DNA of 64,000 nucleotides from Limnomonas spitsbergensis (taxonomy: Eukaryota; Chlorophyta; Chlorophyceae; Chlamydomonadales), in NCBI GenBank assembly GCA_037349105.1, contig JAYJMM010000094.1, positions 1,922,001 to 1,986,000 on the forward strand. The letters are read 5' to 3'. The notes under the pieces are model-generated. The model made no database searches, was not told the origin of the DNA, and saw only the letters and a list, made by a program, of their open reading frames with translations. The position numbers and the translations under genes are program-made. This document shows, piece by piece, positions 42,353 to 54,956 of this stretch. The stretch's first letter is position 1; each line of letters opens with the position of its first letter.

Positions 42353-45300
42353 ATGGATAAGGCTGACAAGGACATGGATCGCGCCAGTGATGACGCTGCT
42401 GACGTGTATCACTCTGGAGAAACCTCGAGTGCATCCTCCCAGAAGAGCGACGCAGGAGATACGTTGGCTGAAGCTCCTACAGCTGCCGATTTGCTGCCCT
42501 CACGATCTGAAAGCCTCGAAAAACAGGTAAACGCCGGGCTCGACGACGACAGCGCTTCATCGCTGCAGCCCAACAACAGCCAAGAGGACGGTGACGTCAA
42601 TAGCGACGAGGGAAGATTGGATGCCAAATTGATCGAGGCCACCACCAGCGGCATCAGCATCAGCAGCGGCGTTGCAAACCACAGGTGGGAAACGGAGGCC
42701 GCTGCAGCTGCTGCCAGCAGCAGTGTGCCGCTGACAGCTGGCTCTACTCAGGAGCAGCCAGAGCAAGAAAGATATCCTTCTGGCAGCGGTCTGCCCTGTG
42801 ATCCCCATGATAGCCATGCCAGCAGTGGCAACACCAGCGCATCACTGACAGCTGGACATGTAGAAGAGCGAGAGGAACATGCTCATGGCAGCGATCTGCC
42901 CCGCGAACTCGATGCCAGCCTAGTCAGCTCTGGGGAGGTGCCATCAGAGGATGCGCACGTGTTATCGAAGGAGGCACCTGTGCTGTCTGAGGAGGCACCC
43001 ATACCATCAGAGAAGAAAGCAGCGGTAACGTCGGAAAAAAATACAACACTCTTGTCACAGGAGAAGGCGACGGTGGCATCAGAGAAAAAGGCACCCGCAT
43101 CGTCAGAGAAGAAGGCACCCATGCCAGTGGTAGAGGAGCCCCCTGTACTCGTGGGGACGGAAGCACCTGTTTCTCGTGCGGTCCCTGCAGCTGCGGTAGC
43201 GGAGGCACCCGTACCTCATGCAGAGCCCTCTCGAGGGGTGGTAGCGGCAGAGGAGCCCTCTTCAGGCTGGGGCTGGGGTGCCTCAACCTGGGGCCTGCAG
43301 GCGCTAAGTAGCAAAATCAAGGAGGCTGCAGCAGGTGAGCCATGTTAAGGGCTTGAGCAGGTTCGGGCCGAGGAACCCAAACCCTGAACCAGCAGGTGAG
43401 GCCTATCACTTAACTCTGGAAAGCTTCTGCATGGCTAGAGGAGGGTCACCTGAAGATCTGATCCTCCATGCATGTGAGATTTTGTGCGCTGTGCATGGGT
43501 GGTCGGAAAGGGTTTAAGCCTGCAGGGTCTTGACTTCCTGCTGGACTCAAAACCATCCTCCGTGTCTGCCAAAGCCACAATTGTTGCTCCGGCTCAACCT
43601 GCTGCCACAAGGGTGCCGTATCCCAACCCTCCAAGACTGTATACCGTAGATTTGGATTGCCTTCCCTTCGAATTATTTATTTGTTTTATGCTGGCCTGGG
43701 GGCAACGTATGGACAAGCAACTCTCCATTCCTGACTGAAACCGGCATTGACCATCAGGAAGTAGTACTTGTAGGCATACCTCACACCTAAACAACTTCAA
43801 TTTGAGGGAAGCCAATCGGATCTGTTGTCCTAGTAAACCTCAGTGTGGAGTACATACCGGTGGGCCCCTTGTACAGGCATACAACACTACCGTAAAACGG
43901 CTTAACCTCGCTCAAAATTAAACAATTACCGGTTTCGGGGTGCGCAGACATGGCTGCGTGATAATAGTAATTTGTAAATTCGCCGCTTGCGTGAAGTTGG
44001 AATCTCAGTTGTTTGCGTAACTGCTGCGCGGAGTGTCAGTCAGAGGTCTACTGTATCTTCTGCGCGGCGTTAAATTAAATTAAGTGCAAACGACTTCATC
44101 GTTGCGCGACCGTTTTTTATTGTTTTCTGCTGCGCGACAAAAAAACAAATGACAAATTTTCTCGCTGCGCCGACCCTATGGGGTTCTACGGTATTTTTGC
44201 AGACAGCACATATTGGCATGTGAATGGAACGATTCCACTTCAATGGATTGCAAAACCACTGAGCGGATAAATTAAGGATGCCAATCTCACACACATTGCC
44301 CCATGCACGCTGCCCCACGCACACTGCCCCATGCACACTGCTCCCTTCAGGCACCGTGAAGGAGTGGTCTCAGAGCCTGAATGAGTTTCAGCAGGCGCTG
44401 GGCCATGCAGAGGACTCCCCCATTAATGTGCCGCGGGCGGAGCCTAGCAGCAAGTCAGGACCTGCAGGTCCGGATGCCACCGGCGACGTGCAGCGTGTAG
44501 GGCCCAGCAGCAAGGCAGGATCTGCTGGGACAAACGTTCATGCTGGCGATCCGGTGCGCGAGCAGGCGGTAGATGCAGGGTTGAAGGTGGCGGTGGGTGA
44601 GCCTCGAGCTGCTGTTGCGGCGGAGGCGGAAGATCCCCGGCTTGTGGCGGTGGCTGCAGTATGCAGTGTGGAGCATCGGGAGGCGGTTCCTGGCTGGCCG
44701 GCGGCTGGTTCAGAAGGGATGCTGCATCAACCTGATGACGGAATGGCGGTGCGTTGCGGCCACTGAATGTTTACGAACGCCGTCTGTAGAGCATATGCCG
44801 CAGATTTTGTTAGGTCTTGAGGAAGGCCCTAATGAGTGGTTTACTCCTTTCCTCAGAGGCCGCGGCTTCTGCTGACGCGTGCTGTACTGTCGTTGCTACA
44901 TCCCTCTCTGTGTTTAACATCTTGTCAACCTGTGCCAAGCAATGCTCCTGTCGATCTCGTCGTCATACCTCGACAGATTTCGGGATTTGTCTAATTGTAA
45001 CTGTCCCCGACCCCTCGGTGTGCTGCCCACCCACGGGCCAGTCCTTGTGCGTTATATCTTTTTCGGGGTTCCTCGACAGGTTTCGGGACTTGTCGTCATA
45101 TGTTAGGGTGGCTTGACATATCTTGACTTCAAAGGGTACGTTCGCAGGGTGGTTTGGGAGAGGGTGCGTGCCTGCATGGACGTGGGGGGTCAGGATTTCC
45201 ATGGGCTTGCATGGGAGCAGGCATGACCGATACGGTTGTGGGTGGTTTGCATGGTGCAACGTCGCTTGCAAAATCTACACCCTTGCAAAATTTCAACCCT

Positions 45301-48300
45301 AAATCCTTCCACCTTGGGTGTGAGATATAAGTCAATGTTTTAGCTGAGGGCGAAAGCCATGTCCTTCACCATCGTAAACTCCAATGTTGCGGATGGTTCA
45401 GGGCTGTCCCCTGAGCCCTTGAATCTAACCCAGAACTGTCATCTAGATCTTGTGGACCAGCTATTCCCTGGACCTCAACCCCAGACCTAACAATCCTGTA
45501 ACCCTAAACCCTTACCCTTTACCTGGATTACTGTTACCCCAACCTCCCATGTGGCAGGTGGTGGATGAGCATGTGGAGCAGCTGGCAAGTGAGGCTGCCC
45601 GGGCACTCGCCTCCCTGGGGGGCATGCTCAGTGGCATGGCTAAGGGAGGCTGGACATTCGGACAAGCTTTTGCCTCAAAGGTGAAAGGGCAGGTGGGAGG
45701 CGGAGGGGGACTGAACCCTACAGAGGGGGGGGGGGGGGGGCAGCCCAGGCAATATCCACCTAATACGGAGGCATGCTCAGTGGCATGGTCGAGAGGTCCT
45801 AGACCTTGGGTTGAGCTCTGCTTGCTAAGGCAGGTTGAGCTGTGCTTGCGTAAGTTAGGAGGCAGGTCAAGAGAGCAGCTGGGCTGTCTGGAATAAGCAA
45901 GGCGTTTTTTTTCCTGCGGCCCGCCCGGGATCTGCCACAGTGCAATTACCTACGCTTATTGTACCGGGCGTGCCGCCTTTAAGTCCTGGAACCCATATAT
46001 TTTTTTTGGTGGACGGACCCCGGGGAGCAATCCCGCCCAAAACAAGCGGAAGGGAGTGCAGGGTGCATGAGGGGTGCCTTATGGGGGGGAGGGGCGTTGC
46101 ACACTTTCCACTCCATGGAGTGCTCAGTGTGGTGGCCAGAGGTGGCAGGACATTGGGGCAAGCTTTCATCTGAAAGGTGTGGGGGCAGGCGGAGGCCGGA
46201 GGGTGGAGGGAGACAGCCTCTTTGGGGTGGAGGGGGGCAGGGGACCGACTATTTTTGAAGGGTGAAGAGGGACTGAATATATAATGGGGGGGTCTGACTC
46301 CCAGGGGGTGGAGTGTTGAGGAGCCTGACAGGGGGGGGAGGGGTCTGACTCCCAGGGGGTGGAGTGTTGAGGAGCCTGACACCCTTCGGTGGGGAGGTAG
46401 GCGGGCAGTTCAGGGGACTGGTTTTTAGACAAGGTGGCGGTCAGAGTGTTTCAGTTTGTTTTAATTGTTGTAAAAATCCCGCCCTGTTTTTTCAGGCCAG
46501 GAAGCGTTTATCGCTGGTTTTTTATTTTATATCTCACCGTGCATTGTTTGTTTTCCCCTGGTACCCCGAGGCCCAACTCCCCCCTGTCTCTCTGTGCAGG
46601 TTGAGGCTGCAACAAAAGACATTTCTGCTGGCAGGTAAGGAGGTGGGGGTGCAGGGATGTACCAGGCTCCAGGGACGACTGCCGTTTTTTCTTTATTCGT
46701 GAATCAGCTACACGTCAGCTACATTCCGGCCTCTGGCCGGAGGCCCAATTCGTGGGCAGCCTGGCTGCTTTGGCCGCCAGGTGCAGGCCGGTCTAGGTTG
46801 GGTCCTGATTGGGCCTTTGGCGGCCGCTGGGCGGCCTGCCGAAGTTGAACTTGCAGCCGAAAAAAGAAACACTGACAACTGCCTGAAGGGAAGGGCTCAT
46901 TAGTCTGGAAAGTGATGACGGTAGGACTAGTACGGGTGGGGAATATAAGTAGGGGGAATGATGACGGGGAGTGAAAAGTCCGGTGGCCTGGCTCTCATCC
47001 AGTGCTGTGCCGATTGTGGCCTGTAAGGTGGCTGAAGTGCGTAGCTGACTTTCAGTCGCTGTAATTACAAGGCAAATGCAAACACATGACCAAGAAGGGA
47101 CAAAAATAAATCACACGGGTTCAGAAATTCGGCGCAATTGCACAGAACTGCTCTCAGGATAGCTTTCTCCGCGGGGATATTGCAATTGGCCCCTGGTTAC
47201 AAGACTGTGCCTGCCGATTTGAAATGGACCGCTGGGTTCAATTTGTGACCCTGGAACACTCCATGCCAACAGTATGTGTGTGTGTGTGCCTGCAGTGTGA
47301 GCAAGATTGGCGACCGTCTGGAGAAGGGGCTTGAGGTAGGGTGCAGGGGTGTGGCTAGGGGCCTGTCACTTCGGAGGTCGGACATATCTACCCTAACAAG
47401 AGTGTTTGGCCGGGACGGAGCCTTTCCCCGTCGAAAGTGCGACAGGGAAAAAATGCAAAGTTTCCTTCCGTATTGAAAAGCGTAGAGCCTGGACGCCAGT
47501 AAAACGTTTCGCAGGGAAAGACCCCATCCCAACGGTCGACTGCGGTTGTCGGGGGACTCGTCCGACCCCCAAAGTGACAGGCCCCTTGGCGTGGCCATGG
47601 GTGTGGGTGTAAGGGAAAGGAGAAGATTGGCAACCTGCGTGACCATGTGGAGAGGGGGCTGGAGGTTTGGGCGAAACGGAGGAGGTGGAAGAGGAGCAAA
47701 TCGGGATGTACTTCCTATACTACCTATTTGCCATCGCCTCTGTCGCTCACTGTCTTTTAAAGGAGCATGAACGGCGCAGCCCTCTGGTCTGGACTGCGCC
47801 ACCCTGCATGTCTTGTTCAAGCAGGCCCCACAAGCCTTGTTCAAGCAGGCCCCACAGCCTTGTTCAAGCAGGCCCCACAAGCCTCATGCGGCCCTTTCTT
47901 CGTCAGCACCGGACATCATCCCATGAATTAAAACCATGAATCTGAATCTGTCCCTCAAACCTGCCCTGGATCTTGGACCAAAGGGCAGCATGGCGTATCG
48001 GGAGCTGGACCTGTTTTTCTAATTTTGAGCATGTGTGACAGAGGATGCGTAATACCATAAAACCGGATAGGGTCCGTGCACCCCATTTGAGAACAAATAC
48101 CGTGGTGACACGATGAATTGGTGATACAATCACTTTTGTTAAAAGAAAACAAAAATAATAACATGGTGATTTAAGTTTGGTTGAAGGATTCTTCATTATT
48201 TTAGGGGTGATTTAACTTTGGTTACAGCTTTTTTTTCACACCATGGATTTTACTAATTTTACCGGAGGCAGCGCCTCAGGTGGTCAAGGATACTGTTACA

Positions 48301-51300
48301 TGGTTCTCCACTCGTGGTTCTGATGTTGCCGCAGCGTTGATGCAACCACCCTGAAGCCTTTCTAGAAAGCACCAGACAGAGCAAACCTACGGGAAAGCTA
48401 GACAGAGAAGCTGAAGACAACATGATAAAACAGTTTAGAAAACAACAGTTGCGCAAATACCCAAGTCCTGAACTAGGGAGCCCATAACCAGAGTCAAGTC
48501 CGATCTTTCTCTCGCTGCACTGCTGGATCTAGTCAAGAATGATGAGTTGCTGCATGCGGCTACCCGGCTGGAACACGTTTCATGAATTCGGGCAGAGACC
48601 GCTGGCCAGGAGGTAGCCCTTCCATTGGAGCACAATTTGTTAAGAAGACACTAGGAAGCGCGGCTTTCAAGGTTGAATGACGGCTAGAAAAAATTCACGC
48701 CCCACAACGCCTAGGGGGGGATTTCAACTGGCATTCAGGGTTTTGAGGTCGAAAAACGCAGTGGTGAAAGGTTTTCGCTGCATTTTACGAGGTGATACAT
48801 TTGGTTATTCGTATAACCAGAGTGTATCACCAATTCATCGTGTCACTACGGTAGATCAAATTCGCCGCGTGTTCAAAATGTGGGCACTACTCCGCGCATG
48901 CGCAGCTGATTTGTTTTTAATATTCGGTGCCGAAAACACTACTCCGTGCACCCCCAAAAAGAGTTGATAATTTTTATTTTATCACGCATGTTCTGCGCGC
49001 AGGCGCGCACCCCCAAAATAATTAATAGCAGAATCAAACCCGTTCCACGGTATACCGATACGAATATGTGAGGGTGTGATATTTTGTTAGCCTACCCTGC
49101 CTTGGCCTGGTTCCTCTGTGGGACATGCATCACACACAACAGAGGGGCGCGCAACGGTGTTTATTTTCATGTTTTAGATGAGCCTTCATTCCACCATAAA
49201 TCCAATTTCTATAAAGCTCGTTTGACCATGAAGCCTAAGGCAAAGTCTTGGGGGCAGGGGGTGGGCAGGGGGGGGCGCCCAAGCCCCACCGCCTTGGTGT
49301 CAGGGTCGACCTCCCGGTTGGGGCTTGAGGGCGAAGCCCCTTGAGTTCAGAGCCTGTGATAGCTGTGTTGCAACACTAACTGTGATAGCTGTGTTGCAAC
49401 ACTAACTGTGATAGCTGTGTTGCAACACTGACTGTGATAGCTGTGTTGCAACACTGACTGTGATAGCTGTGTTGCAACACTGACTGTGATAGCTGTGTTG
49501 CAACACTGACTGTGATAGCTGTGTTGCAACACTGACTGTGATAGCTGTGTTGCAACACTAACTGTGATAGCTGTGTTGCAACACTAACTGTGATAGCTGT
49601 GTTGCAACACTAACTGTGATAGCTGTGTTGCAACACTAACTGTGATAGCTGTGTTGCAACACTGACTGTGATAGCTGTGTTGCAACACTGACTGTGATAG
49701 CTGTGTTGCAACACTGACTGTGATAGCTGTGTTGCAACACTGACTGTGATAGCTGTGTTGCAACACTGACTGTGATAGCTGTGTTGCAACACTGACTGTG
49801 ATAGCTGTGTTGCAACACTAACTGTGATAGCTGTGTTGCAACACTAACTGTGATAGCTGTGTTGCAACACAGACTGTGATAGCTGTGTTGCAACACTAAC
49901 TGTGATAGCTGTGTTGCAACACTGACAGAAACTGTGATAGCTGTGTTGCAATCGCTGTTTTGCAACCCTAACAGCCTTCCGGTGGCCACGCGTGTGCGCA
50001 GAATGTCGGCCGCCATGCGTTGGGGCCCGGGGGTCCCGGTGGGGTCTCGGGGTCGAAGCCTTTCGAGTTTAGAAACTGTGCAATAGCTATGTTGCAACTT
50101 GCAACCCTAACAGCCTTCTGGTGGCCACGCGTGTGCGCAGAATGTCGGCCGCCATGCGTTGGGGCCCGGGGGTCCCGGTGGGGTCTCGGGGGCGAAGCCT
50201 TTCGAGTTTAGAAACTGTGCAATAGCTATGTTGCAACTTGCAACCCTAACAGCCTTCTGGTGGCCACGCGTGTGCGCAGAATGTCGGCCGCCATGCGTTG
50301 GAGCTGCTGGAGGGTGCTGCAGAGCAGGATGGCGTTGCGAGGCCCCCGCCTGCTGCTGGGGGCTCGTCTCCGCTCCTGGATGGGGAGCCGGCAACATTCG
50401 AAGACTTCTTCTCCCTGTAGGTGCTTAAGTGTGTTTTGCGGTAGGGGGGTGCGGTGTGCCCTACTGCTGGTGTGGGCACGCTGCCACTCCAGGATGGGGA
50501 AAGGAAGCCTCGTTGGAAGGCTTGTTTTCCGTGTGGTGATGCTTTAGGTGCCAAGCTTCTTTGTTGTGTTAGCAAGGGCTAATACCGGTAGTCACTGTTT
50601 CCTTTTTCGACCACCAGTCCGCTGATAGCCCAATTGAGACCAAACCTGGACCGGCCTGCGACTGCCTGGTGAACAGAGCAGCATGGGTGGCCATGAACGT
50701 GGCCTCCGGGCAGAGGCCAGAGTGTAGCTGACATGTAGCTGAAACACGAGAATAAGAAACACGGCCGGAAGTGTCTTGTTTACAAATAATTATTGCCTGT
50801 ACCATTCTGGCAGCTTACACATCTTGGTACCCTCCTCCCCTGTGCCCACCCCTAACATTTACAGCCGCATTTCCTCGCGTGAGGATTTTGTATCCCAACT
50901 CAGTTCCCCATCCCGTCACTCCCCTCTCCTTTCACTCTTGTTCGCCCCTGTGCAGCTACGGTGGCGTTACGTTGTGTGAGGAGGCGGCGGCGCTGTCTGC
51001 TGAGTGTGCACGCTCGTGCGACGCATCACGTCCGGGCCTCGATTCCGACCGGCGAGCGCAGCTTGAGCGCCTGGCGGAGCGGCTACGGGCGCTGTTTGAC
51101 GCTGACCTGGAGGATCTGGTCGAAGAGCCGGAGGGGATCGTGGCGGATCCGGGATCTAGATTTAGCGCGTCATCCCCCCCGGATGAGGAGGGTTTGTGCT
51201 GGGAGCAGCTGCAGGTGAGACCTTGAAGCAGTGGTGCGCTATTCGGATTATTCCTTTGTTGTTGTCTCAAAACCGGGGCAACCGCTTGTAGCCTTTTTCG

Positions 51301-53408
51301 AGAGGGCCAGGCAGAGCAAACCGGGAGCGAAGAAGGTGCACCTAGGTTGCTAGGAAGCATTGCTGATGGACTGGTGAAGCAGGTATGTATGCGTGACTGC
51401 CTCCTTGCATACAAGTCACACTATCTTCAGAAAAGTCACATAAGTCTCCAAAGCAGTGTTCTTACTGCTGAAAATTTTAGAAAGAAATTGAGAATTCAGT
51501 CTTCCGTGCGGTGCATCCTTATGTCATAGTCATCCTCACGTAGTACCTACGATTGTGATGGGTCGGAGCAGCTGCTTGTGAACCTGACATGTTGGTTATG
51601 CTGAGTAGTTAACCGCATTATTAGTATACCGTATGCACGGTATGCATTACCCTTCACTCTTGTTAGTACGTAAACCAGGGTAGGCTTTCTGTGTCCCTGG
51701 ATTGAACCCTTAACGCCCTCATGAGGCCCCTCTCGGGCTCAACCTGACCTGGTGGATAACCTCGTCCGTACCCTGAACCTGAAGAACTCTGAAACCGAAA
51801 TCCTGTTCAGATCGAATGCGGCCCCGTGGATCCAATACCCTTGGCCCTGCAACTGCTTCCTCATGCTCTAAAACCCAAACCCTGCAACATTTCAAGGAGC
51901 AGTGGACTGCCTCGTAGAAGGCTCAGAACCCTGCACCCTTGACCTGCTCAGACGCGATACAATCATGTGCATGATCTCGAATAATACTCTGTATCTAGAC
52001 CCTTAAATCCAACCCCTGCAACCTGTTCAGGCACGATACGACCCGGTGGATTACCTCGTTCAAAACAGCCTAGACAAGGCAGCGGCCATGGCTATGACTG
52101 CAGTGCCAGCGGTCCCCGCTGCGACAAACGTAGATAAGCCTGATGAGGGAGAGGGTGGCGGCCCGCCCGATCAGGCGGCGCCGGCGGACCAGCTGCGCCA
52201 GCTGGCTGTCCGTAGCTGCAAGCGCCTGGCTGAGGTGGCAGCCGCGCAGATCCAGGCAAGGGTTGCATACTCTTCATGAAACCAACATGAGTCAGGGGTT
52301 AAGGCATATTGTAGGCTCTCTTTGCTTTCCCTCGCAATGAACGTCGTTTGAGGTGAGGTGTACATTAAGATAAACTAATTACCATTGGTCAACGCCAGTA
52401 TATGGCGTCGACCAATCGAGAATTCCAGGAATCGAGAGGTTTGTCGAGAGTTCGCCCCAAGGGAAGCTTGAACAGAAATCACTTGGTCATACCCGAGGGA
52501 AGGCGAATCAAATCTACGGTATGTTTTACAAAACGTGCCCTCCTCCCTGGCAAGGCATGACGTGTGGTAGCTTGAAGCAACATCTGTGGGCGCATGCCTT
52601 AGAAGTCCGTCCCTCTTTCTCGGCTGGCGCAGCCCTCCGGGCCCTGAAACCCTCTAATGCGTTCGCTCTCTATCGCTGTCCCCTTATCCACCTCACTTGT
52701 ATTGGCTTCTTTGTTTACAATCTGTGCCCTCTGCCCCTGTTCCAGCTGCTGCTGGACTCGGGCAAGAGCCTTGCCGCGCCTTCCCGCGTGGTCTCTGAGC
52801 CGCTGGGCAGCGAGCTGGACTGGCCAGCGTCCCCCAGCGCGCAGGCCCTGCTGGTGAGACGCCAGGCAACGCTCATGATGCGGGACCTGCGGGCTGTCTT
52901 TGAGGCGTACATGCGGGCTGCGACCGCAATAGAAGCAGCAGCAGGGGCGGCAACAGCAGCAACAGAAGCAACAGGAGCAACAGCAGCAGCAACAGCAGTG
53001 GCGGCAACAGGAGCATCAGCAACAGCAGTGGAAGCAGTCTCGAAGCAGCCCCCGCCCACCCAGGACGAGGCAGCCTGCAGAAGCTGCAAGGCAGGGTTCA
53101 GGGATGGAGACGTGGAAGAGGACGGGGACAATATCGTGGTAACTGCACAGGTGCCACTTCCCGGCGGGGCTTGCGCAGCCGCAGCCGACGATGTTGCTGT
53201 TCCTGCTGCGGCTGAGTGGCCTTCGGGCTCCAATGTACCAGAGGCACGCCAGGCGACCGTATTGCCTGTTGTATGTCAGCCGCCCGCGCCTCTGTTTGAT
53301 TGCCTGTCAGTTGCGGAGGAGGTAGCGCTCGGAAGGCTCCGGAAAGCCTGCCAGGCGCAGCTAAACTGCATTCTTGTACGCAGCCTGACGACACCAGGGG
53401 GAGGGTGA
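42353..53408 (+). CDS. FAM114-like protein, ten exons
   Basis: Exons 42353-43334, 44351-44592 (donor could be 44586), 45558-45680, 46600-46634, 47296-47335, 50280-50416, 50956-51214, 51305-51382, 52031-52255 (GC donor) and 52746-53408. Phases agree and total about 927 residues. Exon 1 is acidic and low-complexity with SEKKAP-type repeats, ending GWGWGASTWGLQALSSKIKE, like the Trp-rich N-terminal motif of FAM114 (NOXP20) proteins. Later matches: VDEHVEQLASEAARALASLG, NVGRHALELLEG, TFEDFFSLYGGVTLCEEAAA (family: FDEYQGLSHLEALEIL), LAVRSCKRLAEVAAAQIQ and a C-terminal helical part followed by an Ala/Thr-rich tail. FAM114 proteins are membrane-trafficking associated with poorly defined roles. The protein is longer than animal members because of low-complexity inserts. 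Confidence 0.65.
43874..44195. mobile_element. MITE-like element in FAM114-like intron 1
   Basis: It begins TACCGTAAAACGGC and ends near GGGTTCTACGGTA, with CTGCGCG words repeated inside. Related to 40826-41058 by its ends. Confidence 0.6.
45765..46195 (+). repeat. Ghosts of FAM114-like exon 45558-45680 (3' end plus donor)
   Basis: The exon end GGCATGCTCAGTGGCATGG..GGACATTCGGACAAGCTTTTGCCTCAAAG|GTG recurs at about 46115-46180 as TGCTCAGTGTGGTGG..GGACATTGGGGCAAGCTTTC and CTGAAAGGTG, and partially at 45768-45790. A G-rich flank is copied as well. Confidence 0.85.
46283..46385. repeat. ~50-bp direct repeat pair
   Basis: 'gggtctgactcccaggggg' with 'tggagtgttgaggagcctga' occurs twice, in FAM114-like intron 3. 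Confidence 0.92.
47352..47592. mobile_element. ~240-bp foldback element between exon 5 and its ghost
   Basis: AGGGGCCTGTCACTTCGGAGGTCGGAC on the left is mirrored by GTCCGACCCCCAAAGTGACAGGCCCCTTGG on the right. Confidence 0.8.
47617..47662 (+). pseudogene. Ghost of FAM114-like exon 47296-47335
   Basis: GAAGATTGGCAACCTGCGTG..GGAGAGGGGGCTGGAGGT copies AGCAAGATTGGCGACCGTCTGG..AGAAGGGGCTTGAG|GT, including a donor-like GT. Confidence 0.75.
48050..49055. mobile_element. MITE interrupted by a second element (nested)
   Basis: Outer ends: ACCATAAAACCGGATAGGGT at 48052 and CGTTCCACGGTA near 49050, with the interior 'actactccgcgcatgcgcag' as in 40826-41058. It is split by an inner ~760-bp insertion (about 48098-48860) whose 28-bp ends (ACCGTGGTGACACGATGAAT and its complement) are perfect or nearly so. 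Confidence 0.8.
49350..49970. repeat. 26-bp minisatellite (tgtgatagctgtgttgcaacactaac)
   Basis: About 23 near-identical units; blocks of TAAC and TGAC variants show segmental duplication. The unit is derived from the sequence preceding the acceptor copies ('actgtgcaatagctatgttg'). Confidence 0.97.
49971..50168 (+). repeat. Two exact-looking copies of the acceptor and start of FAM114-like exon 50280-50416
   Basis: CACGCGTGTGCGCAG|AATGTCGGCCGCCATGCGTTGG occurs at 50002, 50141 and 50280 (exon-start coordinates), spacing 139 bp. Only the third continues into exon sequence; the first two diverge to GGGCCCGGGGG. All three acceptors look equally good. Confidence 0.95.
51725..51965 (+). repeat. Decayed copies of the acceptor and start of FAM114-like exon 52031-52255
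   Basis: TGTTCAGATCGAATGCGGCCCCGTGGAT (about 51805) and GCTCAGACGCGATACAATCA (about 51947) resemble TGTTCAG|GCACGATACGACCCGGTGGAT. A further 'gacctggtggataacctcgt' lies at 51747. Confidence 0.7.
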
Positions 53409-54790
53409 CACCCAGGTCATTGTGGAGTTTTGTGACGTTTTTACAGTCCAACAGAGCATCAGATTTGATGCATGTGACATGTGCCCGTAAACCGGTACAG
53501 GCACTAAACCGGTTCAGGCATTGAGGTTGTAGAGGATGACCTTAACATCTGATAATATAGAAGATCCAGATACCTAAATATCCAGAGGTTGGCATTAATG
53601 GAAGTGCGCACAAGGGCTGTTCAGGGGCCCGTGGTAGGTGAGGCCCACATCGGCCACTACTGGGCTGATGTGGACCTCACCTTGACCGGCCGGTAGCTTA
53701 AGCCGCTGGGCCTGCCCCCAAAACTGTGAACTGTGATAAATCTGAATCTGAATTGTACATCGATCATCCTAGAAGAAAACGACTTTCTTGGCATCCCAAT
53801 CGCGAAATATTCATGAAATGAATGGCCAATGCAGCTCAGTTGGGATCGAGAAGTTGAGGGCTTTGCCAATCTGAAATCTTGTGGCAGATCACCAGCTGAT
53901 CATCATCATCAGGTTGGGTATTGAGCAGAGCTTTGAATCGCTTTGGCCCTCAGCTTTGAACAGCATTATGGCCACCTCGTACCTGTAATTGTTTTGGGCG
54001 CACTACATCACCTTTGGCACGCTGCTGGTCAGCCGCCTAAGGGAAAGGAAGGACCGTGATCTGTGGCACAAGTCAATGACGTTACACCTCTGGGCCCTGC
54101 TCACAAATAAAGTTCGACCACATTGGCAAACAAGAAGGCTGCTAGGAAACTCAAGAGAGAAGGCACAAGAGAAATGAAGGGAAAGTCCCCATCCTCCCAA
54201 CAACAAAATGACAGGTATACCCCAACCCCTCAAGAGATGAGCCCTCATCACGTTCGACCACATCTTCCACAAAAGCTATGGCCTCCCACCCCTGCCTGCC
54301 CCGGTACAGCTGGTGAAAGTTTGTATCGTCTCTCGGAGGACCAGCCCATCCCCACTCCCCACGTGCCGCCTTGATGCTTGGCCATTGGGAACGAGCATCG
54401 AGTCCTCCACACGCTCGCCATGTCCCCAAGCCCAGCATCTCTGGCAGTCAAATGTGTCTCACTGCTGATTGCTACGCTGTCCTCTAGTGTCCATTGTGCT
54501 AACTGCGCCGAGCCGCAGCCTTCAGATTGTGCACTCACGAGCACATGCCCTTTTGCTAGTGCGGCCCTTGATGTGCGAACCACCCACTGGCCAAAAAGCC
54601 ACCTGACCTACTTACAGGGGTTGGGTTTAAGGTAAATGATGTCCACCATCACCCACCTGCCAATGACTACTGCATGCTTGCCCTTCATGGGAATGCTTAG
54701 CGTAGGGTTAAGGGTTTGGGACTACGTCATTGTACAAATCTGAAAACAGCACAGAAGGGAACAAATCAATAATAAATCAATGAATGAGGT
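53409..54790. other. Intergenic DNA with dispersed repeats and a possible LINE fragment
   Basis: 53446-53490 and 53630-53700 belong to dispersed families seen elsewhere. 54074-54200 is a 65-bp-family left end with body sequence shared with 62967-63090. The minus frame 54248-54583 contains WTLEDSVAISSETHLTARD, where ETHL resembles the metal-binding motif of LINE-type endonucleases; this is weak evidence. Confidence 0.35.
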
Positions 54791-54956
54791 GTCAATGACG
54801 TTACACCTCTGGGCCCTCTGCTCAAAACAGGCGAGGTGTAGAAGCCTATCATGACTGTCCTTGCTGATTTGATTGGCCACCTGTAAGACACAAACTCTTT
54901 AACCGGAAGCACCTTCCCCACTTTCTCAACCCTGACCCACAAGTATTTCCCCACAT

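Noticed and set aside
49347..49970. CRISPR-like direct repeats
   Set aside because: The 26-bp units are contiguous without unique spacers, and the genome is eukaryotic; this is a minisatellite.
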